Of a stretch of 64,000 nt of DNA, positions 32,544 to 41,090 are shown piece by piece. The stretch lies in the NCBI GenBank assembly GCA_902595715.1, contig CACJRI010000008.1, forward strand, positions 1 to 64,000, read 5' to 3'. The notes beneath the pieces were generated by a model. That model ran no database searches. It was not told the origin of the DNA and was given only the letters and a program-made list of their open reading frames with translations. The stretch's first letter is position 1, and every line of letters begins with the position of its first letter. A program made the position numbers and the translations under genes. Origin of the DNA: an uncultured SAR86 cluster bacterium. Lineage in GTDB: Bacteria; Pseudomonadota; Gammaproteobacteria; Magnimaribacterales; AG-339-G14.

Positions 32544-33029
32544 ATGAAAGTTTCAATTGTCATGGGTTCAAAATCAGATTTAGATTTAGCAAAAGCTGCT
32601 GGAGAAATTCTCGATACGCTCGATGTTCCATACACAATAAATATTTTAAGTGCGCATAGAACGCCAGAGCTATTGCATGCTCATATAGATGAAGCAATAG
32701 CAAATGGAGTGAGAGTTTTTATCGGCATTGCAGGTTTGGCTGCTCACTTGGCAGGAAACGTAGCCTCCAAAACCACTTTGCCAGTCATTGGCGTTCCAGG
32801 AGATGGCGGACCTTTGAATGGATTTGATGCTCTTTTATCCACTGTCCAAATGCCTAAAGGCGTTCCAGTAGCAACGGTCGCCATAGGTAAGGCAGGAGCT
32901 ATAAACGCAGGATATTTAGCTGCTCAAATGTTATCCACAGGCAACGAGGAACTCGCTGAAAAAGTAAAAAACCTCAGAGAAGAGCAAAAAGAGGCTTTAA
33001 AAAAGGAAAACGAGGAGCTTCAAAGCTAA
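32544..33029 (+). CDS. purE: N5-carboxyaminoimidazole ribonucleotide mutase PurE
   Basis: PurE performs a step of de novo purine synthesis (N5-CAIR to CAIR). The 161-aa class I protein has VSIVMGSKSDLD, SAHRTPELL, FIGIAGLAAHLAGNVAS, PGDGGPLNGFDALLSTVQMP and GAINAGYLAAQML. A good Shine-Dalgarno sequence (AAGGAG) lies 8 nt before the ATG. The usual partner purK is not adjacent; instead tsaC and aroE follow. The last 30 residues form a charged helix rich in Glu and Lys. Confidence 0.96.
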   Translation: MKVSIVMGSKSDLDLAKAAGEILDTLDVPYTINILSAHRTPELLHAHIDEAIANGVRVFIGIAGLAAHLAGNVASKTTLPVIGVPGDGGPLNGFDALLSTVQMPKGVPVATVAIGKAGAINAGYLAAQMLSTGNEELAEKVKNLREEQKEALKKENEELQS

Positions 33030-33042
33030 ATTATCAAGGAAA

Positions 33043-33546
33043 ATGATTTACGCATACCCAACTGAGGGAGTTTGGGGTTTAGGCTGTCTGCCTGATTCAG
33101 AAGATGATGTAAAAAAAATTTGTTTTCTTAAACAAAGAAAATTAAATAAAGGCTTAATTTTAGTTTCTGGCCATTTCTCCCATTTTGATGCTTACCTATC
33201 ACACTTGTCTGAAGATTTGATAATCAAAACAAAAAGTAAATGGCCTGGAGCTCATACTTGGTTGGTCCCAGCAAACGATAACGTTCCCTCATGGATAAAA
33301 GGCGATAGCGACTTTGTGGCTTTGAGGCAAAGCGTGCATCCTTCAATTATTAAGCTCTCTGAAAAGTTAAACAGTGTTATTACATCTACTTCAGCGAATA
33401 TTTCATCAGAACCTCCGGCAAAAAATGCTGAAGAAGTTAGAAACTTATTTGGAGATGAGGTATCTATATTGGAAGGAGAGCTTGGCGGGGCAGATAAACC
33501 TACCCCAATACAAAATTTAATAACTGATGAATGGATAAGAAATTGA
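33043..33546 (+). CDS. tsaC: Threonylcarbamoyl-AMP synthase (Sua5/YrdC/YciO family)
   Basis: TsaC makes the threonylcarbamoyl-adenylate for t6A37 modification of tRNA. The 167-aa protein matches the family with AYPTEGVWGLGC, KGLILVSGHF, WPGAHTWLVPA, ALRQSVHP and VITSTSANISSEP. E. coli TsaC has about 20 more N-terminal residues. Here the ATG falls almost at the first beta strand, and the purine-rich AAGGA is only 2-3 nt away, so a non-standard upstream start inside the purE end is conceivable (the frame stays open upstream). It overlaps aroE by 16 nt. Confidence 0.92.
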   Translation: MIYAYPTEGVWGLGCLPDSEDDVKKICFLKQRKLNKGLILVSGHFSHFDAYLSHLSEDLIIKTKSKWPGAHTWLVPANDNVPSWIKGDSDFVALRQSVHPSIIKLSEKLNSVITSTSANISSEPPAKNAEEVRNLFGDEVSILEGELGGADKPTPIQNLITDEWIRN

Positions 33547-34379
33547 AACTCGCTGTAATTGGTCATCCGATAAGCCACTCAAGGTCTCCGGAAATTCACC
33601 AAGACTTTGCAAATCAATTTAATGCAAAAATTGAATTTAGAAAACATGACGTTACATCAGATACCTTAGGAACATGGCTTACTGACTTTTTTAAGGATGG
33701 CGGCAAAGGTGTTTCAATAACACTTCCAATTAAAGAAGTAGCTTTAAGTTTTGCAGATGAAATTTCTGATCGTGCCAGACTTGCCTCGGCATGTAATGTC
33801 ATTTATGCGAAAGATGAAAAATTATTTGCAGACTGCACAGATGGATTTGGCTTAACTCAAGATCTAGAAGGAAACTTAAAAACCTCTTTAAAAAATAAGA
33901 AAATATTAATTTTGGGTGCTGGAGGAGCTGCGCGTGGAATTATTCCCTCCATTATCGAAAAATATCCAGCGAAGCTGAAAATAGCTAATAGAACTGGAAG
34001 CAAAGCTCTTCTTTTAAAAAAAGACTTAGAAGGAAAGGTTAATCTCAAAGAAAAAAACATAATTTTTGAAGCCGGAGGTCTTTCAGATGATTTTTTATTG
34101 TCAGATTCCTACGACATAGTTATCAATTCAACTTCAGTTTCTACGCAAGTCGGAAAATCCATAGGGCTGCCAAAAGCCTTATTTTCAGGCACTAGGCTTG
34201 CTTATGATCTCTTTTATTCTGCTGAAAAAACAGTCTTCATGCAGGAAGCATTCGAGAATGGAGCTGAAAAAGTATCGGATGGCTGGGGCATGCTGGTTGA
34301 GCAGGGCGCGGAGTCTTTTAGATTATGGACTAATCTTATTCCAGATACTTCTAGATTGCTTGAAAAGCCTATTGATTAG
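33531..34379 (+). CDS. aroE: Shikimate dehydrogenase (NADP+)
   Basis: AroE reduces 3-dehydroshikimate in the chorismate pathway. The 282-aa protein starts with AVIGHPISHSRSPEIHQDF (substrate-binding Ser-Arg-Ser), contains GVSITLPIKEVAL with the catalytic Lys, a Rossmann motif LGAGGAARGI, and ANRTGSKALLL as the NADP-binding region. The middle GLSDDFLLSDSYDIVINSTS matches the family. It closes the purE-tsaC-aroE run; coxB starts 53 bp downstream. Confidence 0.95.
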   Translation: MDKKLKLAVIGHPISHSRSPEIHQDFANQFNAKIEFRKHDVTSDTLGTWLTDFFKDGGKGVSITLPIKEVALSFADEISDRARLASACNVIYAKDEKLFADCTDGFGLTQDLEGNLKTSLKNKKILILGAGGAARGIIPSIIEKYPAKLKIANRTGSKALLLKKDLEGKVNLKEKNIIFEAGGLSDDFLLSDSYDIVINSTSVSTQVGKSIGLPKALFSGTRLAYDLFYSAEKTVFMQEAFENGAEKVSDGWGMLVEQGAESFRLWTNLIPDTSRLLEKPID

Positions 34380-34432
34380 GGCTTATTCATATATAATTCT
34401 TGCACGTAACGCCCACAAAAAAACTTTTTGAA

Positions 34433-35566
34433 ATGTATTTGAAAAAACTTATTCTGTGCCTCTCGGCATTGTTCTTAGCGCCTCTATCTTTTTCGGCCTG
34501 GGACGACATCAATATGACCCCTGGCGTTAACGCCATTGCTCAAGAAATTTTTGGCTTGCACATGACCATTTTTTGGATTTGTGTCGTCATTGGCGCATTG
34601 GTTTTGGGCTTCATGGTTTTTCTTATTATCAAGTATCGTAAGAAAGAGGGTGTTGAACCTGCTGATTTTGATGACAATCCAAAACTAGAACTGACCTGGA
34701 CAATATTGTTTGCGGTCATTTTGGTTGGTATGGCAATTCCTGCTACTACAACCATGATCAAGGCTTACGATGACGAAGAAGGTGACATCAACATTCTGAT
34801 CACCGGTCATCAGTGGAAGTGGCAGTATGAGTATATGGAAGATGAGGTGAGCTTTTTCAGTAACCTCCTGACTTCTCTGGACGCAAGAAACAACATTGCT
34901 CCAAAAACTGAAAACTATCTTTTGGAGGTCGATGAGCCTTTGGTTATTCCGGTCAACAAAAGAGTACGATTTTTAATAACTGCTAACGACGTGATCCACT
35001 CTTGGTGGGTTCCAGATTTTGCCGTGAAGCAAGATGCCATTCCGGGATTTATTAATACCGCTTGGACTTACGTTGATGAGCCTGGCGTATATCGTGGACA
35101 ATGTACCGAGCTATGCGGGGTTTACCATGGGTATATGCCGATTGTAGTGAAAGCAGTGTCGGATTCTGAATACAAAGATTTCATTCAAGGAAAAAGAGAC
35201 TTGAAAGCCCAACAAGCTCTTCTTACAGAAAAACTCTGGGAAACAGATGAGCTATTTGCGATTGGTGAAGAAGTCTATTTAAAAAATTGCGTGGCTTGTC
35301 ACCAAGTTAATGGTGCGGGTATTCCGCCAGTTTTCCCAGCCCTAGCTGGTAGTGAAATTGTCATGAACGACAAAGGCAGACAAGTTGAGATTTTAATGGA
35401 AGGGGTTCAAGGAGCAGCGATGCAATCTTATGCAGAACAACTTACCGAAGTAGAAATTGCAGCAGTGATTACCTACACCCGAAAGGCATGGGGTAATGAT
35501 GCTGGAGGTGACGGCGAAATTGTCGTGCCTAAAGAAATTTTAGATTATAAAAACAACAAACTTTAA
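34433..35566 (+). CDS. coxB: Cytochrome c oxidase subunit II with fused cytochrome c domain
   Basis: This subunit takes electrons into an aa3-type terminal oxidase. ATG 34433 gives a clean signal peptide (MYLKKLILCLSALFLAPLSF) and 377 aa; an earlier TTG at 34400 is unlikely. Two membrane helices are at about 45-68 and 85-107. The CuA site shows His189 (VIHSWW) and C224-T-E-L-C228...H232...M235. A C-terminal class I cytochrome c domain carries the haem motif C286-V-A-C289-H290. That fusion defines the caa3-like subtype. It is first of the cox cluster. Confidence 0.95.
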   Translation: MYLKKLILCLSALFLAPLSFSAWDDINMTPGVNAIAQEIFGLHMTIFWICVVIGALVLGFMVFLIIKYRKKEGVEPADFDDNPKLELTWTILFAVILVGMAIPATTTMIKAYDDEEGDINILITGHQWKWQYEYMEDEVSFFSNLLTSLDARNNIAPKTENYLLEVDEPLVIPVNKRVRFLITANDVIHSWWVPDFAVKQDAIPGFINTAWTYVDEPGVYRGQCTELCGVYHGYMPIVVKAVSDSEYKDFIQGKRDLKAQQALLTEKLWETDELFAIGEEVYLKNCVACHQVNGAGIPPVFPALAGSEIVMNDKGRQVEILMEGVQGAAMQSYAEQLTEVEIAAVITYTRKAWGNDAGGDGEIVVPKEILDYKNNKL

Positions 35567-35582
35567 AAAGGAGCTTTAAAAA

Positions 35583-37184
35583 ATGAGCGCAGTAATAGAA
35601 GGACATCACGACGATCATCACCATGGTCCGGCCAAAGGCATAACCCGTTGGCTTTACACCACCAACCATAAGGATATTGGTTCGCTGTACTTATGGTTCA
35701 GTTTCATCATGCTTTTCATTGGAGGAGCAATGGCTATGGTCATTAGGGCTGAGCTTTTTGAGCCTGGAAGTCAGATTGTTTCCCCAGAATTTTACAACCA
35801 AATGGTTACTAATCATGGATTGATCATGGTATTTGGTGTAATCATGCCTGCTTTTGTTGGTCTGGCTAATTGGTTAATTCCAATGCAAATTGGTGCGCCG
35901 GACATGGCCCTGCCAAGATTGAATAACTTAAGCTTTTGGATTTTACCTGCTGCTTTTGGAGTTTTACTTGCTACTTTCTTTATGGAAGGGGGAGCACCAA
36001 ACTTTGGTTGGACTTTTTATGCGCCTTTATCAACTGAATACGCACCACCTACAGTAACTTATTTTATTTTTGCAGTGCACATTATGGGAGCTTCTTCCAT
36101 CATGGGCTCAATCAATGTCATAACCACAATTTTGAACATGAGAGCACCAGGCATGACTCTTATGAAAATGCCTCTATTTGTATGGTCTTGGTTAATTACT
36201 GCCTACTTGTTAATAGCAGTGATGCCGGTTCTTGCTGGGGCGGTGACAATGATGTTAATGGACATCCATTTTGGTACCAGTTTCTTTAAAGCCGGTGGTG
36301 GAGGCGATCCAGTTTTATTTCAACACATATTCTGGTTCTTCGGTCATCCCGAGGTCTACATCATGATCTTGCCAGCCTTTGGAATTGTTTCTCATATTAT
36401 TGAAACCTTTTCCAGAAAGCCTATTTTTGGATATGACTCCATGGTCTATGCGATAGCCTCAATTGCATTGCTATCTTTTGTAGTTTGGGCTCACCACATG
36501 TTTACTGTCGGAATGCCGATAGCTGGGGAACTATTCTTTATGTATTCCACCATGCTAATTGCAATTCCAACTGGAGTTAAAGTTTTCAATTGGCTTTCTA
36601 CCATGTTCAAAGGCTCACTAACCTTTGAAACGCCAATGCTTTTTGCGATCGCATTTGTAGCATTATTCACCATTGGCGGTTTATCAGGTTTGATGTTGGC
36701 AATTGCTCCAGCTGATTTTCAATATCACGATACTTATTTTGTTGTTGCTCACTTCCACTATGTATTGGTACCAGGAGCTTTATTCTCAATTATTGCAGCA
36801 GTATATTATTGGCTGCCAAAATGGACTGGCTACATGTACGACGAATTTATGGGCAAAACTCATTTCTGGTTATCTTTTGTTTCAGTAAATTTAACCTTTT
36901 TCCCAATGCATTTCGTAGGCCTAGCCGGTATGCCAAGAAGAATTCCAGACTATGCTATGCAGTTTGCTGACTACAACATGATTGTCAGTGTTGGAGCCTT
37001 TTTGTTTGGATTGTCTCAGCTACTCTTTTTATACGTAGTTCTAAAAGCAATCTTTTATGGCAAAAAAGCCACCGGCCAAGTTTGGGAAGGCGCACAAGGT
37101 CTTGAGTGGACTCTAGATTCTCCGCCCGCATACCATACCTTTGAAACCCCCCCTAATTTAGAGGCTGGAGAAGCTAAAGGTTAA
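35583..37184 (+). CDS. coxA: Cytochrome c oxidase subunit I
   Basis: This is the haem-copper catalytic subunit (haem a, haem a3-CuB). The 533-aa protein begins with a His-rich cytosolic tail (HHDDHHHGP) and has 12 predicted helices. Family A motifs are present: FFGHPEVYIMILPAFG with the CuB His and cross-linked Tyr, HDTYFVVAHFHYVLV with the haem and CuB histidines, and VWAHHMFTVG. A Shine-Dalgarno sequence AAGGAG lies 10 nt before the ATG. coxB precedes and ctaG follows by one base. Confidence 0.98.
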   Translation: MSAVIEGHHDDHHHGPAKGITRWLYTTNHKDIGSLYLWFSFIMLFIGGAMAMVIRAELFEPGSQIVSPEFYNQMVTNHGLIMVFGVIMPAFVGLANWLIPMQIGAPDMALPRLNNLSFWILPAAFGVLLATFFMEGGAPNFGWTFYAPLSTEYAPPTVTYFIFAVHIMGASSIMGSINVITTILNMRAPGMTLMKMPLFVWSWLITAYLLIAVMPVLAGAVTMMLMDIHFGTSFFKAGGGGDPVLFQHIFWFFGHPEVYIMILPAFGIVSHIIETFSRKPIFGYDSMVYAIASIALLSFVVWAHHMFTVGMPIAGELFFMYSTMLIAIPTGVKVFNWLSTMFKGSLTFETPMLFAIAFVALFTIGGLSGLMLAIAPADFQYHDTYFVVAHFHYVLVPGALFSIIAAVYYWLPKWTGYMYDEFMGKTHFWLSFVSVNLTFFPMHFVGLAGMPRRIPDYAMQFADYNMIVSVGAFLFGLSQLLFLYVVLKAIFYGKKATGQVWEGAQGLEWTLDSPPAYHTFETPPNLEAGEAKG

Positions 37185-37185
37185 A

Positions 37186-37722
37186 ATGAGCAGTATTAAA
37201 AAAAGCGTTTCGAAACTTTTTTTAGCAACAATCGGAATGTTTTTGTTTGGTTTTGCCTTAGTGCCAATTTATGACGTATTCTGTGAAATCACAGGACTGA
37301 ATGGAAAAGTCACTGGGCCTACTTTTTCCGAGTATGAGGACATTGGTAACCGTGAAATAAAAATTACTTTTACCACTACCAACAACAATGGCATGCCATG
37401 GTTTTTCGATTCGGACAGATCTCAAATGAAAGTTAAGACTGGCGAGCAAAATTTAATGTCTTACGTCTTTACCAATACCACTGAAAAGCCAATGATTGCT
37501 CAGGCAATTCCCAGCGTTTCCCCTGGCAAAGGTGCACAATATTTTCATAAAACTGAGTGTTTCTGTTTTGAGCAACAATACCTTGAGCCTGGTGAAAGCA
37601 TCTCGATTCCTTTGAAATTTGTCATCGATCCTGACTTGCCAGCAGATATTTCTTCTTTGGCTTTAGGCTATACTTTGTTCGACATTACAAAAGATCAAAT
37701 GACTAAACAAGCGAGTAACTAA
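37186..37722 (+). CDS. ctaG: Cytochrome c oxidase assembly protein CtaG/Cox11
   Basis: Cox11 delivers copper to the CuB site of subunit I. The 178-aa protein has one N-terminal membrane helix (residues 10-28) and an immunoglobulin-like periplasmic domain. The copper-binding Cys pair is in the conserved HKTECFCFEQQYLEPGE stretch, and PMIAQAIPSVSPG precedes it. Spacing to coxA is one base and to coxC one base. Confidence 0.95.
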   Translation: MSSIKKSVSKLFLATIGMFLFGFALVPIYDVFCEITGLNGKVTGPTFSEYEDIGNREIKITFTTTNNNGMPWFFDSDRSQMKVKTGEQNLMSYVFTNTTEKPMIAQAIPSVSPGKGAQYFHKTECFCFEQQYLEPGESISIPLKFVIDPDLPADISSLALGYTLFDITKDQMTKQASN

Positions 37723-37723
37723 T

Positions 37724-38626
37724 ATGAGTTCTGATTCTTCTTATTACGTACCTGAAAGCAGCAAGCTGCCAATATTCATGGCCTTTGGGTTGCTTCTTTT
37801 TGTCTTAGGTGCGGGCAGTACGATTAATGATTTGGGTAAAGAAAGTTCAAATTCATATATCCTTCTAATGACTTCGTTTGCTGTCATTTGGGGAGTAATG
37901 TTTGTTTGGTTCAGCAATGTAATCAATGAAAACAACAAAGGAATGTATAGCGATCAGCTCAACCAATCTTTTGTTTGGGGCATGGCATGGTTTATTTTTT
38001 CTGAAGTCATGTTTTTCTTTGCATTTTTCCTAGCTCTTGGCTATGTCAGAATGTTTTCTGTGCCATGGCTTGGTGGGGAAGGCGAAAAAGCTATAACGAA
38101 TATTTTGTGGCCAGCTTTTGAGGCAACCTGGCCGGTCATGGTTACACCTGATAACGAAACTTTTCCTGGAGCTGAAAAAAACATGAACATGCCAGGGATA
38201 ACCAAACTGCATACTTGGCTGCCTTTCTGGAATACTTTATGTTTGGTGACTTCAAGTGGAACCATTGCCTTAGCAGAGGCAGCTCTTAAAAAAGGCAAAC
38301 GAGCAGCTTTTAAAAGCTGGATGGTGGTAACTATTTCTCTAGGTTTTATTTTCGTCTTTTTGCAAGGCTTGGAGTATTACGAAGCCTATGCGCACATGGG
38401 TTTAACGTTAGGCGCAGGTATTTATGGCACGACATTCTTTTTGCTTACTGGATTTCATGGTTTTCATGTTTGCTTAGGAGCAATCATTCTAACAATCATG
38501 ACCATACGAGGCTTTGGCGGTGCTTTTTCTGAACATGATCACTTTGGCTTAGCCGCCGGATCATGGTATTGGCATTTTGTGGATGTTGTTTGGATCTTAT
38601 TGGTGCTGGTAGTTTATGTGTTTTAA
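37724..38626 (+). CDS. coxC: Cytochrome c oxidase subunit III
   Basis: This is the structural core subunit of the aa3/caa3 oxidase. The 300-aa protein has about seven membrane helices; conserved pieces include WGMAWFIFSEVMFFFAFF, the GLEYYEAY segment, FFLLTGFHGFHVCLGAI and AGSWYWHFVDVVWILLVLVVY at the end. Between helices there is a gammaproteobacterial-type insert around residues 110-150. Its last four bases overlap the end of the oppositely oriented DUF2909 gene. Confidence 0.96.
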   Translation: MSSDSSYYVPESSKLPIFMAFGLLLFVLGAGSTINDLGKESSNSYILLMTSFAVIWGVMFVWFSNVINENNKGMYSDQLNQSFVWGMAWFIFSEVMFFFAFFLALGYVRMFSVPWLGGEGEKAITNILWPAFEATWPVMVTPDNETFPGAEKNMNMPGITKLHTWLPFWNTLCLVTSSGTIALAEAALKKGKRAAFKSWMVVTISLGFIFVFLQGLEYYEAYAHMGLTLGAGIYGTTFFLLTGFHGFHVCLGAIILTIMTIRGFGGAFSEHDHFGLAAGSWYWHFVDVVWILLVLVVYVF

Positions 38627-38829
38627 CCCCAAGGGGAGTTAAGACCAAGTTGACCTGTGTATAGACCGTATCCAATAGTCAATAAAAGTAGCATCGCTAT
38701 AGTAACTCTCACTCGTAAAGTATAAATCGCCCTAGAGGTATTGCCTTTGTCTTTCAAAAGAAAAAATGCGCTTGAGAAAAGGCTGACTAGCATAGCAAGG
38801 GCAAGGACTGCGATTATGAATTTAAGCAT
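38623..38829 (-). CDS. Twin-transmembrane protein, DUF2909-like
   Basis: This 68-aa protein has two hydrophobic helices (about 3-25 and 43-63) joined by a basic loop (KDKGNTSRAIYTLRVRVT). A gene of this kind sits between coxC and surf1 in pseudomonad cox clusters, where it is annotated DUF2909; its function is not known. Here it is the only minus-strand gene of the cluster. It overlaps the coxC end by 4 nt, and its ATG is only 5 nt from the SURF1 ATG, so any promoter for it must lie inside surf1. Confidence 0.8.
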   Translation of the reverse strand: MLKFIIAVLALAMLVSLFSSAFFLLKDKGNTSRAIYTLRVRVTIAMLLLLTIGYGLYTGQLGLNSPWG

Positions 38830-38834
38830 TGGTT

Positions 38835-39521
38835 ATGAAAGTTTCTGAGTATCTGATTTTATTGATTTTCATTATTGTCTTTATTGGATCATTATCTCTT
38901 GGTATTTGGCAAATAGACAGAGGCTATGACAAAAAGGCATTAGAAAATACTTTTTCTCAAAGACAATCCTTGCCAGTCGAAACAAATCCAGGTGAGCTCA
39001 ATCAAAATTTATATTATAGGAATATACAAATTTCTGGGATTTTCGGTAAAAAAAATTTTTTTGTGGATAATAAAACATTTAACGGCAAAGCTGGATATGT
39101 GGTTTTTTCTCCATTTACTTTAGCTGACAGTAAAAAAATACTCGTCTCTATAGGTTGGATAGAATCTGATCAAAGAGATTCTTTACCAGAGCTTTCTTTG
39201 CCTCAAACAAATTTAAAACTTGATGGAATGATAAGACCTTTTTCAAAAGACTTTGTATTAGAAGATCAGGCAAAACAAATTGCAAACAACTTTATTATTC
39301 AAGGATTGGACAAAGAATTAATGGAAGATTTAAGTGGCTATAAGTTTTTGCCTTATGTATTTGAGCTATCTGCCTTATCGAATTTAAGTTTGGAGCCTAT
39401 TTGGCGACCAACCTCACTAAAATCAACTAGGCATTTTGGTTATGCCATTCAGTGGTTTGCTCTAGCTTTGGTAGTTTTGTTTGGCGGTTATTATTTATTT
39501 AGGAAAAAACAATCGACATGA
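38835..39521 (+). CDS. SURF1-family cytochrome oxidase biogenesis protein
   Basis: SURF1 proteins assist haem a insertion into subunit I. ATG 38835 gives 228 aa (a TTG at 38829 would add two residues). Two membrane helices flank a periplasmic domain: residues about 5-24 ending LSLGIWQIDRGYDKK, and about 204-222. Conserved pieces include YYRNIQISGIF, VGWIES-like SIGWIESDQRD, and RHFGYAIQWFALALVVL at the C-terminus. The stop overlaps the next gene (ATGA). Confidence 0.92.
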   Translation: MKVSEYLILLIFIIVFIGSLSLGIWQIDRGYDKKALENTFSQRQSLPVETNPGELNQNLYYRNIQISGIFGKKNFFVDNKTFNGKAGYVVFSPFTLADSKKILVSIGWIESDQRDSLPELSLPQTNLKLDGMIRPFSKDFVLEDQAKQIANNFIIQGLDKELMEDLSGYKFLPYVFELSALSNLSLEPIWRPTSLKSTRHFGYAIQWFALALVVLFGGYYLFRKKQST

Positions 39522-40099
39522 AAAACAAAGGCTTTCTTATAGCAATGATAATCTTCGGGACCCCGTTTTTAGTTATCTCTTTATCTACTTTTTGGTATTA
39601 CGCAGGTCTTGGGCCCAAAGCAACGGTGAATTATGGAACCATGATAAATCCACCAGTTGACCTTGGTAGCTTGGAACTTGAATTAGATTTTCAACCGCTT
39701 AACATAGATTCGATGGAAAGAAAGTGGATGATCATCCATTTCATAGACGATCGATGTAATGAAGCTTGCTTGCAAGCTTTTTATTTTTCTAGACAAATAA
39801 ATACTGCAATCGGCAGAGAAAAAGACAGAGTGAAGCGCTTTTATGTTGCCTCAACAAAGACAAATGAAAAGATAAAAAAACTTTTTCAAGACGAAACTAA
39901 TTTAACTCCTATTTCTGCAAAGAATTTAGATTTATTAAAACAAAAAATGGTTGAAGCTGGCATCAACCCATTCGTTCAACCTGGTTTTTTCTTAGCAGAC
40001 CCTCTGGGAAATATTATTTTGTCTTATCAAGGAGACATCGATCCAAAAAAAATCTTATCCGACATTAAAAAATTATTGAGAGCATCAAAAATTGGCTAA
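39518..40099 (+). CDS. Membrane-anchored thioredoxin-fold-like protein of the cox cluster
   Basis: This protein of 193 aa has one N-terminal membrane helix (residues 7-29) and a soluble domain that is likely periplasmic. Residues 69-90 read WMIIHFIDDRCNEACLQAF, with C80-N-E-A-C84, the same CxxxC spacing as Sco proteins, followed by a Sco-like helix and FFLADPLGNIILSYQGDIDP near the end. A downstream copper-ligand His like that of Sco is not obvious, so thiol-disulfide rather than copper-donor function may apply. The gene sits between SURF1 and ctaA, as does a hypothetical gene in pseudomonads. Confidence 0.75.
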   Translation: MKNKGFLIAMIIFGTPFLVISLSTFWYYAGLGPKATVNYGTMINPPVDLGSLELELDFQPLNIDSMERKWMIIHFIDDRCNEACLQAFYFSRQINTAIGREKDRVKRFYVASTKTNEKIKKLFQDETNLTPISAKNLDLLKQKMVEAGINPFVQPGFFLADPLGNIILSYQGDIDPKKILSDIKKLLRASKIG

Positions 40100-41090
40100 T
40101 TTAAAAAGAATACAATTAATCGCTTTGCTTGGAATGTTTCTGGCTTTTACTGTAGTAGGGCTTGGGGCTTGGACTAGATTAGTCGACGCAGGATTGGGTT
40201 GCCCAGACTGGCCGGGTTGTTATGGTTTTGCTATTTGGCCTATGTCAGAAACGGAAATATCTATAGCCAATGAACTTTATCCAGAAAGAAAATTTGAAAT
40301 TGAAAAAGCAGTTCCTGAAGTAGTGCATAGATACTTTGCTGGTTCTTTAGGTCTTTTGATTATTGGCCTTTTTCTCTATGCAGTTTTTTCCAAACCGAGA
40401 AACTCTTTCATTGTAAAAATAACCTCAACCATGACGGCACTAGTTTTGTTTCAATCGTTGCTTGGTTATTTCACAGTAAGTTTAAAATTATGGCCTCAGG
40501 TCGTTACTGCACATTTGCTTGGAGGCTTTGCGACTACCACCTTGCTCTTTTTAACTTATTTGAAACTAAAAGAAATTAATTTATCAGGCGCTATAAATTA
40601 TTTTGCTGTCTCCAAGAATACCCTAAGGATCTTAAATATAGCTTTCCCAATTTTGATTATTCAAATAATCCTAGGGGTTTGGCTCAGTTCAAATTATGCA
40701 GCTTTAGCTTGTTCAGATTTTCCTCTTTGCAAAGGGCAAATCTTGCCGGATGCAGACTATGTTAAGGGTCTAAATTTTGCTCAAAGAATAGGCCCTGATT
40801 ATTTAGGCGGGCAGTTGGATCATCAATCGAGAGTTGCAATTCATCTGGTACATAGATTTGGTGCTTTAATTGTGACCTTGTATTTTTTATTTTTGGCATA
40901 CATATTCGCTAAAGAAAAACACTATTTTGTTTCTGGTCTAATTGGCGGTTTGCTTTTTCTGCAACTTGCCTTAGGTATCTCAAACATTATTTACAGACTT
41001 CCGCTTTACGTTGCGATTGCACATAACCTCGGAGCTCTTTTCCTATTGTTGGGATTATCGTATGCTAGGTTAAGGTCTCGTGAATACTGA
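40092..41090 (+). CDS. ctaA: Haem A synthase (COX15/CtaA)
   Basis: CtaA oxidises haem O to haem A for the oxidase. The 332-aa protein has eight hydrophobic helices in two four-helix halves. Conserved parts are VGLGAWTRLVDAGLGCPDWPGCYG, VVHRYFAGSLG, VVTAHLLGG, the pair CSDFPLCKG and VHRFGALIVTLYF. The start appears to be TTG 40092, overlapping the upstream stop by 8 nt; no better ATG is nearby. The end overlaps ctaB by 11 nt. Confidence 0.94.
   Translation: MANLKRIQLIALLGMFLAFTVVGLGAWTRLVDAGLGCPDWPGCYGFAIWPMSETEISIANELYPERKFEIEKAVPEVVHRYFAGSLGLLIIGLFLYAVFSKPRNSFIVKITSTMTALVLFQSLLGYFTVSLKLWPQVVTAHLLGGFATTTLLFLTYLKLKEINLSGAINYFAVSKNTLRILNIAFPILIIQIILGVWLSSNYAALACSDFPLCKGQILPDADYVKGLNFAQRIGPDYLGGQLDHQSRVAIHLVHRFGALIVTLYFLFLAYIFAKEKHYFVSGLIGGLLFLQLALGISNIIYRLPLYVAIAHNLGALFLLLGLSYARLRSREY

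Noticed and set aside
38626-38645. Terminator between coxC and the DUF2909 gene (CCCCAAGGGG)
   Set aside because: Stem of only four pairs with a two-base loop and no T-run on either strand.
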